Assembly: GCA_036495445.1 (NCBI GenBank)
Contig: DASXMX010000357.1
Span: forward strand, 1-21,338
Length of the DNA stretch: 21,338 nt
Reading direction: 5' to 3'
DNA from: DASXMX01 sp036495445
Lineage (GTDB): Bacteria; Planctomycetota; Phycisphaerae; Tepidisphaerales; Tepidisphaeraceae
Below, piece after piece: positions 1-5,924 of the stretch. The translations under genes and the position numbers were made by a program. Under the pieces are notes generated by a model. The model was not told the DNA's origin and did no database searches. It saw only the letters and a list, made by a program, of their open reading frames with translations. Each line of letters begins with the position of its first letter. The stretch's first letter is position 1.

Positions 1-2
1 AT

Positions 3-110
3 GAGAAGCACGTCCGGTGCGCGATTCGGTACGTCGAACAGAATCCGGCGCGGGAGGGGAAACGCGAGCAGGTGTGGTCGTTCGTGACGCCCTATCCGTT
101 CGGATCGTGA
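3..110 (+). CDS. REP-associated tyrosine transposase (Y1/IS200-like), C-terminal end only
   Basis: This is an open frame running in from the window edge with no start in view, ending at TGA 108-110. Its 35 residues include VRCAIRYVEQNPARE and WSFVTPY. That pattern (an A-I-R-Y-V-E-x-N-P helix followed by a short aromatic tail) is what I recognise as the C-terminus of RAYT transposases, the single-domain HUH/Y1 enzymes that nick and move REP hairpins. The catalytic HUH motif and tyrosine lie outside the window, so activity cannot be judged. A large inverted repeat starts 46 bp after the stop, which is the usual RAYT arrangement of gene plus flanking REP. The call rests on a short motif. It could be a decayed remnant, though no stop or frameshift interrupts the visible part. 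Confidence 0.68.
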   Translation, partial: EKHVRCAIRYVEQNPAREGKREQVWSFVTPYPFGS

Positions 111-155
111 AGCGCCCCCTCCCATCGTTCATTGCGTCCGAAGGACTCCATCACA

Positions 156-304
156 CGCTTAGCCGCCCTGCTTGCCGGGCGCGACAGGGGCCGCGCCTGG
201 CGCGATCACGGTTTGTATTGAACTGGGGTAGTTGCCCTGCTGATCGAGTCCGTGAATCCGGTTGCACATGCCGCGTCGCGCCCGGCAAGCTGGGCGGCTA
301 AGCG
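156..304. repeat. BIME/REP-like element: 30-bp inverted repeats around an 89-bp centre
   Basis: The left arm 156-185 and the reverse complement of the right arm 275-304 match at 29 of 30 bases. The arms begin CGCTTAGCCGCCC and contain GCTTGCCGGGCGCGAC. Each arm also holds a small imperfect palindrome (GCCC..GC..GC.GGGC, 281-296 in the right arm), which could fold into a short hairpin. Two small hairpins in opposite orientation, just downstream of a RAYT gene, is the BIME layout described for REP elements. That this RAYT acts on this repeat is inference from proximity. Confidence 0.8.
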
Positions 305-386
305 CGTCTGAGGAAGCGCTGCGCGGCGGTGAATTCGTGCAAAGATCGAACGGGAGACCGGCGCGACCTCGGAGCACGGGAGCACG

Positions 387-572
387 ATGGGACATTCCAT
401 GGGACATTGATCTTAACCATCTTAAAGACAAAGGCATACGAGAAATGTCCCATCAAGGCACCAACCGGGCATTTTGGACTTAAACCTAAATACAGAAAGA
501 AGATAAGATATATTATATAATATTGCTTGCCGATCTCAAAAAATGGGACATAATGGGACATTTTGGGACATT
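387..572. repeat. TGGGACATT repeat cluster with AT-rich centre
   Basis: ATGGGACATT occurs at 387-396, 399-408 and 553-562, and inverted at 444-453. Near-copies lie at 543-551 and 563-572, so the last three copies start exactly 10 bp apart (543, 553, 563). Between the groups, about 455-545 is strikingly AT-rich for this genome and contains a perfect 14-bp palindrome at 510-523 (ATATTATATAATAT). I see no credible coding frame across 111-610; the short open frames there only translate these repeats. The block lies downstream of both the RAYT end and zwf, so it is not an obvious promoter. It may be a mobile-element remnant, a protein-binding array or a transcript end. Confidence 0.65.
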
Positions 573-610
573 GACGGTGCCCCATGTTTCGACGGTCAGT
601 CGCGGGCGAT

Positions 611-2134
611 TCAGAGCGAGCAGGCGATGATCGGTTCGGCTTCTTCGCCGCCGGTATGGAGCCAGCGGCGGCCGTCGAGTTCGATCAGTTCCATGGCGCG
701 GGGCGGGCCCCAGGTGCCGGGGGCGTATTCCTGGGGGGGTTGCTTCGATTCGGCCCAGGCCTGCTCGATGGGGTCGATGACGGCCCAGGCGGCTTCGGCC
801 TCGTCGCCGCGGATGAAGAGGGTTTGGTCGCCGAGCATGGCGTCGAGGATCAGCCGCTCGTAGGCCTCGGGGGGCTCGACGTGGAAGGTGGTATGGTAGA
901 AGAAGTCGAGGGCGACGGGTTGGATGTTCATCTGCCCGCCGGGCACCTTGCCGTTGAGGCGCCAGGAGATCCCCTCGTCGGGCTGGACGCGGATCACCAG
1001 GTCATTGGGGAAGACCGGCGACTCGCACTGCTTCTGGAAGAGCGTCAGCGGCGGGGAGCGGAAGCGGACGACGATCTCGCTGAGCTTCTCGGGCAGGAAC
1101 TTGCCGGTGCGGAGGTAGAACGGCATGCCGCTCCACCGCCAGTTGTCGATGAAGAGCTTGAGGGCGGCGAACGTCTCGGTGCGGGAGTCGGGCGGGACGT
1201 CCTTCTCCTTGCGATACCCGGCGGTCTTCTGCCCGTCGCCTTCGCCCGCGCCGTATTGCCCGCGGACGGTGAACTGCTCGACGTGATCGAGCCCGAGGCG
1301 GCGGACGGATTTGTAGACCTTCACTTTCTCGTCGCGGATGCTGACCGCGTCGAGGGCGGCGGGCGGCTCCATCGCGACCAGGGCCATGAGCTGGAACAGA
1401 TGGTTCTGCACCATGTCGCGCAGCGCGCCGCTCTTGTCGTAATACCCGCCCCGGGTGCCGACGCCGAGCGTCTCGCTCACGGTGATCTGCACGTGGTCGA
1501 TGTACTTGTAGTTCCAGATCGGCTCGAAGATCGCGTTGGCAAAACGGAGCACCATCAGGTTCTGCACCGTCTCTTTGCCCAGGTAATGGTCGATGCGGAA
1601 GACCTGCTCCTCGGCGAAATACTTGTGGAGCAGCGCGTTGAGCGAGCGGGCGCTGGCCAGGTCGCGGCCGAAGGGCTTCTCGATGATGATCCGCTCCCAA
1701 GCCTTGCCGCTGGTGTCCTTGCTCTTGCCCAGCGCCTCGATTACGGGTGCGAAGGTGTTGGGGGGCGTGGAGAGATAGAAGAGGCGGTTGCCGGCGGTGC
1801 CGAACCGCTGGTCGTATTTGGCCAGCGCCTCGTTGAGCCGGGCGTGGTCGGCCTCGGCGCCGTAGTCGCCCCGGATGTAGTACGTGGCGTTCTCGATCCG
1901 GCCCCAGACCGACTCGTCGACGGGTTTGGTGCGGGCGAACTTCTGCACCGCCTCGCGGCACTCCTGGCGATAGGCCTCGTCGGTCATCTCCGAGCGCGAG
2001 TAGCCGACGAGGACGAAATGCTCCGAAAGCATCTTCTGGCGGGCCAGCTCGTAGATCGCGGGGATGAGCTTGCGCTTGGCCAGATCGCCGCTGGCGCCGA
2101 AGATCACGAGGGCACACGGGGGAGCGGAGGGCAT
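611..2134 (-). CDS. zwf: Glucose-6-phosphate 1-dehydrogenase
   Basis: Catalyses NAD(P)+-dependent oxidation of glucose 6-phosphate to 6-phosphogluconolactone, the first step of the cytoplasmic oxidative pentose phosphate pathway. With the start used here (507 residues) the dinucleotide fingerprint GASGDLAKRK is at about 13-22, the IIIEKPFG segment at 149-156, the substrate signature RIDHYLGKE with the catalytic-type histidine at 180-188, and DMVQNHLFQL at 240-249. Length is normal for the family. An in-frame ATG at 2179 would add 15 residues, but it has no Shine-Dalgarno, whereas ATG 2134 follows AAGG at a workable distance, so 2134 is preferred. The gene lies downstream of a toxin-antitoxin pair and gnd on the same strand. 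No pgl gene for the intervening lactonase is present in the window. Confidence 0.96.
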   Translation of the reverse strand: MPSAPPCALVIFGASGDLAKRKLIPAIYELARQKMLSEHFVLVGYSRSEMTDEAYRQECREAVQKFARTKPVDESVWGRIENATYYIRGDYGAEADHARLNEALAKYDQRFGTAGNRLFYLSTPPNTFAPVIEALGKSKDTSGKAWERIIIEKPFGRDLASARSLNALLHKYFAEEQVFRIDHYLGKETVQNLMVLRFANAIFEPIWNYKYIDHVQITVSETLGVGTRGGYYDKSGALRDMVQNHLFQLMALVAMEPPAALDAVSIRDEKVKVYKSVRRLGLDHVEQFTVRGQYGAGEGDGQKTAGYRKEKDVPPDSRTETFAALKLFIDNWRWSGMPFYLRTGKFLPEKLSEIVVRFRSPPLTLFQKQCESPVFPNDLVIRVQPDEGISWRLNGKVPGGQMNIQPVALDFFYHTTFHVEPPEAYERLILDAMLGDQTLFIRGDEAEAAWAVIDPIEQAWAESKQPPQEYAPGTWGPPRAMELIELDGRRWLHTGGEEAEPIIACSL

Positions 2135-2224
2135 TGGGGTCACCTTGTCCTTCCAAACGCGGTCAAGCGTACCGACCATTAATCGGAGGCCGGTTCAAAA
2201 GCAACGGGCCGACCGAACCCAGCG

Positions 2225-2608
2225 TCACGGAAACGGATACAAGCGGAGCGCGGGAAGGGCAGCTTGCATCAGCGTGAAGTCACTGTCGAACGTCCAGAGC
2301 TCGAGTCCTCGTTGAATCGCGACGGTCGCAATGAGCGCATCCGGAAACGGCACGGGCGTACCTCGCAGGCGAAGCTTGTAAAGATTGACCGCGAGATCCG
2401 CCCATGCCACATCGTCCACCGTGACCTGGACGAACCCGTCCAAGGCGGCGGTCAGCCGACGGAAATCTTGATCGTCGCGCGCACCGTGGAGGATCTCCGC
2501 ACGGGTCACGACGGACACCGCGATGCGCTGCGAATCGAACACCGCCTTGATCTTCGCGTCGTGCGTTCGCAGATAGCGAACCAGGACGCTGGTGTCGAGG
2601 AGGATCAC
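2225..2608 (-). CDS. vapC: PIN-domain ribonuclease toxin, VapC-like
   Basis: A 127-residue single PIN domain. The acidic residues expected to bind Mg2+/Mn2+ are all visible: D5 in LLDTSVLV, E38 in TRAEILHG, D90 in PFPDALIA and D108/D110 in TFDSDF. VapC toxins cleave tRNA or rRNA and are held inactive by a cognate antitoxin; the RNA target cannot be read from sequence. Translation starts at GTG 2608, and this start overlaps the stop of the upstream antitoxin (shared GTGA, 2605-2608), so the two are translationally coupled. The stop is 46 bp before the preferred zwf start's longer alternative, and 90 bp before ATG 2134. No truncation or missing catalytic residue is seen, so the toxin appears intact. 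Confidence 0.9.
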   Translation of the reverse strand: MILLDTSVLVRYLRTHDAKIKAVFDSQRIAVSVVTRAEILHGARDDQDFRRLTAALDGFVQVTVDDVAWADLAVNLYKLRLRGTPVPFPDALIATVAIQRGLELWTFDSDFTLMQAALPALRLYPFP

Positions 2609-2823
2609 AGCTTACTGATCTCCCGGAGTTGCTGGATTGCATCGAAATCGAGATCGATGCTTCCGGCAATCACTTCCAGCGCGGAAAGGTCTTGCGGCCG
2701 ATCTTTCGGCGCGGGTTTATCTTCCAACACGATGATTTCAACGTCCTTTCCGATCATCTCTCGAAGCTCCGGGAGGTGAAGCGTCTCCGAGTCCACCCGC
2801 GTGCGAATGCGAACCGCGTTCAT
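2605..2823 (-). CDS. Antitoxin partner of the PIN toxin, VapB-like
   Basis: A 72-residue acidic protein directly upstream of, and overlapping by 4 nt, the PIN-domain toxin. Its N-terminus (MNAVRIRTRVDSETLHLPEL) resembles the short beta-strand DNA-binding part of small antitoxins that pair with PIN toxins in planctomycetes and cyanobacteria, followed by a GKDVEIIVLE strand. The C-terminal half (about residues 45-72) is helical and acidic, as expected for the toxin-wrapping segment. A GAGGA Shine-Dalgarno (complement of 2831-2835) lies about 7 nt before the ATG. Such antitoxins usually repress their own promoter, which would have to lie in the 48-bp gap to gnd or upstream. The family assignment rests mainly on context and size. 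Confidence 0.82.
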   Translation of the reverse strand: MNAVRIRTRVDSETLHLPELREMIGKDVEIIVLEDKPAPKDRPQDLSALEVIAGSIDLDFDAIQQLREISKL

Positions 2824-2871
2824 CAGCGCGTCCTCACGTCAGAACCCCCTCCGGCCATTGTAGCGTCTATG

Positions 2872-3828
2872 CTACTTCTTTACTTCTCCACTCGCCTCGA
2901 TCTTGGTTTGCTCGGCCTTCTGGGTCGCGTGGCCGCCGAACTGGTGGCGGAGGGCGGCGGTGTAGCGGGCGGCGAAGTTTTCCGGGTCCCGGGAGGCGTA
3001 GCGGGCGAACAGGGCCGCGGCCATGACCGGGACGGGCACGGCCTGCTCCATGGCGGCCTGGATCGTCCACTGCCCTTCACCGCTGTCGACGACGTAGGGC
3101 GCGATCGAATGGAGGTCGGACTCGTGCTTAAAGATGTTTTGCGAGAGCTCCAGCAGCCATGAGCGGATGACGCTGCCGTGGTTCCAGACCGAGGCGATGT
3201 CGTTCAGGTTGAGCGGGAACGGCGCCTTGTGCAGGACGTCGAAGCCCTCTGCGTAGGCCTCCATCAGGCCGTACTCGATTCCATTATGGACCATCTTGAC
3301 GAAGTGTCCCGAGCCCGGCGGGCCGGTGTGGATCCATCCGCCGGGCGGGGCGAGCGTGTCGAAGATCGGGCGGCAGATGTCGATGTGGGGCTTCTCGCCC
3401 CCGATCATCATGCAGTAGCCCTCCTGCCGTCCCCAGACGCCGCCGCTGGTGCCGACGTCAACGAAGCCGATGCCGTGCTTGGCGAGGCCTTCGCTGCGGC
3501 GGATCGAGTCTTTGTAATGGCTGTTGCCGCCATCGAGGATCAGGTCGTCGGGTTGCATCAGCTTGGCGAGTTCGCTGATGACCGATTCGGTCGGCGCGCC
3601 GGCCGGGACCATCACCCAAACCACGCGTGGCGGCTTGAGCTTCGAGACCATCTTCTCCAGCGAGTCGACGATCGTGACGCCGTCGACGCCGGCCAGTTCG
3701 GGGTTCGGATCTTTTGCGAACCCCACGACGCGATGGCCGCCTTTGACCGTTCCGTCCGGCGAGCCCTGGACGAGCCGGAGGGTCATGTTGCCGCCCATTT
3801 TCCCGAGCCCGACGAACCCGATCTCCAT
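2872..3828 (-). CDS. gnd: 6-phosphogluconate dehydrogenase (decarboxylating), short form
   Basis: Oxidises and decarboxylates 6-phosphogluconate to ribulose 5-phosphate in the cytoplasm. The 318-residue protein has the N-terminal Rossmann fingerprint GFVGLGKMGGNM (4-15), the substrate motif LDGGNSHYKDS (98-108), GTSGG (126-130) and the active-site stretch GHFVKMVHNGIEYG (174-187), with K178 and E185 in the expected catalytic positions. At about 320 residues it belongs to the short YqeC-type enzymes rather than the roughly 470-residue E. coli form. Short forms are often NAD+-preferring, which is family knowledge and not tested here. GGAG lies about 8 nt before the ATG. The leader immediately upstream is occupied by a palindromic repeat element. 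Transcription continues toward the TA pair and zwf. Confidence 0.95.
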   Translation of the reverse strand: MEIGFVGLGKMGGNMTLRLVQGSPDGTVKGGHRVVGFAKDPNPELAGVDGVTIVDSLEKMVSKLKPPRVVWVMVPAGAPTESVISELAKLMQPDDLILDGGNSHYKDSIRRSEGLAKHGIGFVDVGTSGGVWGRQEGYCMMIGGEKPHIDICRPIFDTLAPPGGWIHTGPPGSGHFVKMVHNGIEYGLMEAYAEGFDVLHKAPFPLNLNDIASVWNHGSVIRSWLLELSQNIFKHESDLHSIAPYVVDSGEGQWTIQAAMEQAVPVPVMAAALFARYASRDPENFAARYTAALRHQFGGHATQKAEQTKIEASGEVKK

Positions 3829-3867
3829 GGCTGCTCCTTCAAGAAAGATTCACCGCAACACCAAGAC

Positions 3868-4031
3868 GATTCACCGCAGAGACGCCGAGAGCGCAGAGGC
3901 CGACACCCGAGAAATCATAGCGATGGAGTCCCCGGAGATTTCCACAAATCCAAGATGAAGATTCAGAGAAGTGATGCGCGTGCGGTGCCCCGTATTTCCT
4001 CTCTGCGTCCTCTGCGTCTCCGCGGTGAATC
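3868..4031. repeat. Inverted-repeat element (GATTCACCGC family) in the gnd leader
   Basis: The left arm 3868-3898 and right arm 3999-4031, read on the opposite strand, both begin GATTCACCGC and continue with GAGACGC and CGCAGAG blocks; about 27 of 31 bases match. A truncated direct copy of the arm start (GATTCACCGCAA) sits at 3848-3859. About 100 bp separate the arms. Repeats of this kind are scattered through many environmental bacterial genomes and are often mis-annotated as short proteins of the type HRRDAEDAE. The element starts only about 10 bp upstream of the gnd Shine-Dalgarno, so any gnd transcript must start inside it or run through it. A TATGAT hexamer on the minus strand (3914-3919) could be a -10 box, without a convincing -35. 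Confidence 0.8.
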
Positions 4032-4124
4032 CCGTTCCCCAATGCCAAGAAGCCGCGGGGGCCGGGGAGCGGAGCGTCCCGGGTCACGGCTTCCGGGGTC
4101 GCGGTTGGTTTCCGCGGGGCAGTC

Positions 4125-4421
4125 CTACTTGTGGATCACGCCCCGGCCGACGGTGTGGGGGACCGATTCGCCGCTGGGCTCTTCGGACATGACCTGCTCG
4201 CCGCGGGCGGGTCCGGTCATGTTCATGCGGCTCGCTCCCGTGTCGAGGGCGCGGTTCAACTCGCGGGACCCGCCGCCCTGGCGTTGGCCCTGCTGCCCGC
4301 CGCCCATGCCGCCCATGCCGGCGGCCTGCGCGACGCTTTCGCCCTGCATGAGGCCACGGATGAACTCGTAGATCGCGTAGCCCAGCAGCCCGTAGATCGC
4401 CAGCTTCATCAGACGGAACAT
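4125..4421 (-). CDS. Small membrane-anchored Gly/Gln-rich protein, unknown function
   Basis: I do not recognise a named family. The 98-residue product starts MFRLMKLAIYGLLGYAIYEF, so residues about 5-24 form one likely transmembrane helix. A flexible segment rich in Gly, Gln and Met (about 33-53) follows, then a polar tail ending VGRGVIHK. Coding is supported by a strong GGAGGAG Shine-Dalgarno about 3-4 nt upstream of the ATG (just right of 4421) and by the coherent membrane-plus-linker layout. It is 296 bp upstream of gnd on the same strand and divergent from the M29 peptidase gene. Similar short proteins with a single helix and a charged tail occur in planctomycetes. The role is unknown and a link to gnd is not implied. 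Confidence 0.72.
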   Translation of the reverse strand: MFRLMKLAIYGLLGYAIYEFIRGLMQGESVAQAAGMGGMGGGQQGQRQGGGSRELNRALDTGASRMNMTGPARGEQVMSEEPSGESVPHTVGRGVIHK

Positions 4422-4611
4422 AGCTCCTCCGTTCTTGGACTTACCGTACCGTAACTTGGTCCTCCGTCGGGGTCAGCGTGCAAAATCGGGGCCGAACGTA
4501 TATGGGGATTCGCGGGACTCGCAGCCCTGCGGGCGCGCCGCGGAACTTTTGGGGAGCTTGCATTTGCAGGGTTGGGCTGAACTCAATCGGGGAAACGACT
4601 AAGATGCGCCT

Positions 4612-5739
4612 ATGCGTCATCCACGACTCGAGAAGCTGGCCGACGTGCTGGTGAACTACAGCGTGGGGGTGAAGAAGGGACAGACCGTCCGCATCAGCGG
4701 GGAGCCCGTCGCCCAGCCGTTGATCGTGGAACTGTATCGCAAGGTGCTGGCGACGGGCGGGCACCCGCTGGTGCGGATGTCGCCCGATGAGCTGGCCGAG
4801 ATCTTCTACAAGAACGCCAGCGACGAGCAGCTTCGCTATTTCAGCCCGATCGCGCTCTATGAGGTCGAGAACGTCGACTGCACGATCGGCATCTGGGCGG
4901 AGGAGAACACCAAAGCGCTGACGAACTGCGACCCGAAGAAGATCGGCATCGCCCAGGCGGCCCGCAAGCCGTACATGGAGATCTTCCTGAACCGGGCGGC
5001 GGAAGGGAAGCTCCACTGGACCGGCACGCAATTTCCGACGCAGGCCTCGGCCCAGGACGCGGAGATGAGCCTGGCGGATTACGAGGACTTCGTCTTCAAC
5101 GCCGGCTTGCTTAACCGGCCCGACCCGGTGGCGGCGTGGCAGCGGCTCAGCGAGCGGCAGCAGCGGTTGGTCGATTTTCTCAACGGGAAACGCGACTACC
5201 ACGTCGTCGCCGCCAATGGGACTGACGTGCGGATGAGCGTCGCCGACCGGCGGTGGATCAACTGCGACGGGCACGAGAACTTCCCCGACGGGGAAGTCTT
5301 CACCGGCCCAGTGGTCGAAAGCGTGAACGGCGTGATCCACTTCAGCTTTCCCGCCGTCCACCACGGCCGCGAGGTGCAGGACGTGCGGCTGACGTTCAGG
5401 GACGGCAAGGTCGTCGGTGCGGCCGCGTCCAAGGGCGAGGACTTCCTGATCTCGATGCTCGACACCGACGAGGGCAGCCGGTTCCTTGGCGAGTGCGCGA
5501 TCGGGACCAACTACCAGATCACCCAATACACGCGCAACACGCTCTTCGACGAAAAGATCGGCGGCACCGTCCACTTCGCCCTCGGCTCGGGCTACCCCGA
5601 GACCGGCAATACCAATCAGAGCGGGCTGCACTGGGATATGGTGGTGGACCTGCGCAAGGGCGGGTATGTGGAGATCGACGGGACGAAGGTCAACGTCGAT
5701 GGCCGGTTCATGCGAGAGGGATTTCCGGGGCCGGAATGA
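4612..5739 (+). CDS. M29-family metalloaminopeptidase (AmpS/AmpT/PepS type)
   Basis: A cytoplasmic two-metal aminopeptidase releasing N-terminal residues from peptides. The 375-residue protein shows the family layout: an N-terminal substrate-binding part starting with LADVLVNYSVGVKKGQ, NFPDGEVFTGP (223-233, E228), GECAIGTN (293-300, E294), HFALGSGYPE (321-330, H321 and Y328) and GLHWDMVVD (338-346, H340 and D342). The spacing of the two glutamates (66 residues) and the H-D pair agree with the metal ligands known for AmpS. The loop between H321 and H340 is shorter than I recall for AmpS, so it may be a compact member. The start is forced: an in-frame stop lies at 4600-4602, and no clear Shine-Dalgarno precedes the ATG. 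It stands alone, between a divergent small gene and a repeat element. Confidence 0.93.
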   Translation: MRHPRLEKLADVLVNYSVGVKKGQTVRISGEPVAQPLIVELYRKVLATGGHPLVRMSPDELAEIFYKNASDEQLRYFSPIALYEVENVDCTIGIWAEENTKALTNCDPKKIGIAQAARKPYMEIFLNRAAEGKLHWTGTQFPTQASAQDAEMSLADYEDFVFNAGLLNRPDPVAAWQRLSERQQRLVDFLNGKRDYHVVAANGTDVRMSVADRRWINCDGHENFPDGEVFTGPVVESVNGVIHFSFPAVHHGREVQDVRLTFRDGKVVGAAASKGEDFLISMLDTDEGSRFLGECAIGTNYQITQYTRNTLFDEKIGGTVHFALGSGYPETGNTNQSGLHWDMVVDLRKGGYVEIDGTKVNVDGRFMREGFPGPE

Positions 5740-5754
5740 ACCCCCGTCCATTCG

Positions 5755-5824
5755 GAGAGAGCGAGGGTCCTGCCGAGCCGAGGCCCATTCGAAAAACGCG
5801 GCTCGGCGGGAGCCTCGCCCTCTC
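5755..5824. repeat. Palindromic repeat, GAGGGCGAGGCTCCCGCC family, copy A
   Basis: Left arm 5755-5782 and right arm 5797-5824 are 28 bp each and match as an inverted repeat at about 24 of 28 positions, with a 14-nt loop. The same element, in the opposite orientation, recurs at 21259-21333: the loop AGGCxxxTTCGAxAAACGCGGC is shared only when one copy is reverse-complemented. The family is familiar from planctomycete and acidobacterial genomes, where its translation gives spurious ORFs with GSAGASPS or EGEAPAEP strings. It lies between the stop of the M29 peptidase gene and the start of the DUF4159 gene, where it could act as a terminator or processing hairpin. Confidence 0.88.
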
Positions 5825-5924
5825 GGCCATTGTCCCACACGATCGTTATCGGCTGTTAATCCAGGGCGACAGACTGGCCTCGGCGGGCCAAGGTTGTTAC
5901 AAGTCGGCGAAGAGGGAGCTTCAC

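Noticed and set aside
543..572. CRISPR-like array from the regular TGGGACATT copies
   Set aside because: The units are 10 bp, with no spacers of 25-40 bp, and no cas genes are near.
584..2182. A 532-residue open frame on the plus strand
   Set aside because: It is fully antisense to zwf. Its composition (runs of Ala, Gly, Leu, Asp, Val) is the usual product of reading a GC-rich gene backwards, and no motif is recognisable.
3839..4087. Short open frames over the gnd leader, with HRRDAE/HRGDAEDAE strings
   Set aside because: These are translations of the GATTCACCGC inverted repeat in both directions, not genes.
5253..5924. Upstream extension of the DUF4159 gene into the aminopeptidase gene
   Set aside because: The extension is an out-of-frame reading of the aminopeptidase and of repeat copy A. 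The start at 5925 has a Shine-Dalgarno and yields a signal peptide.
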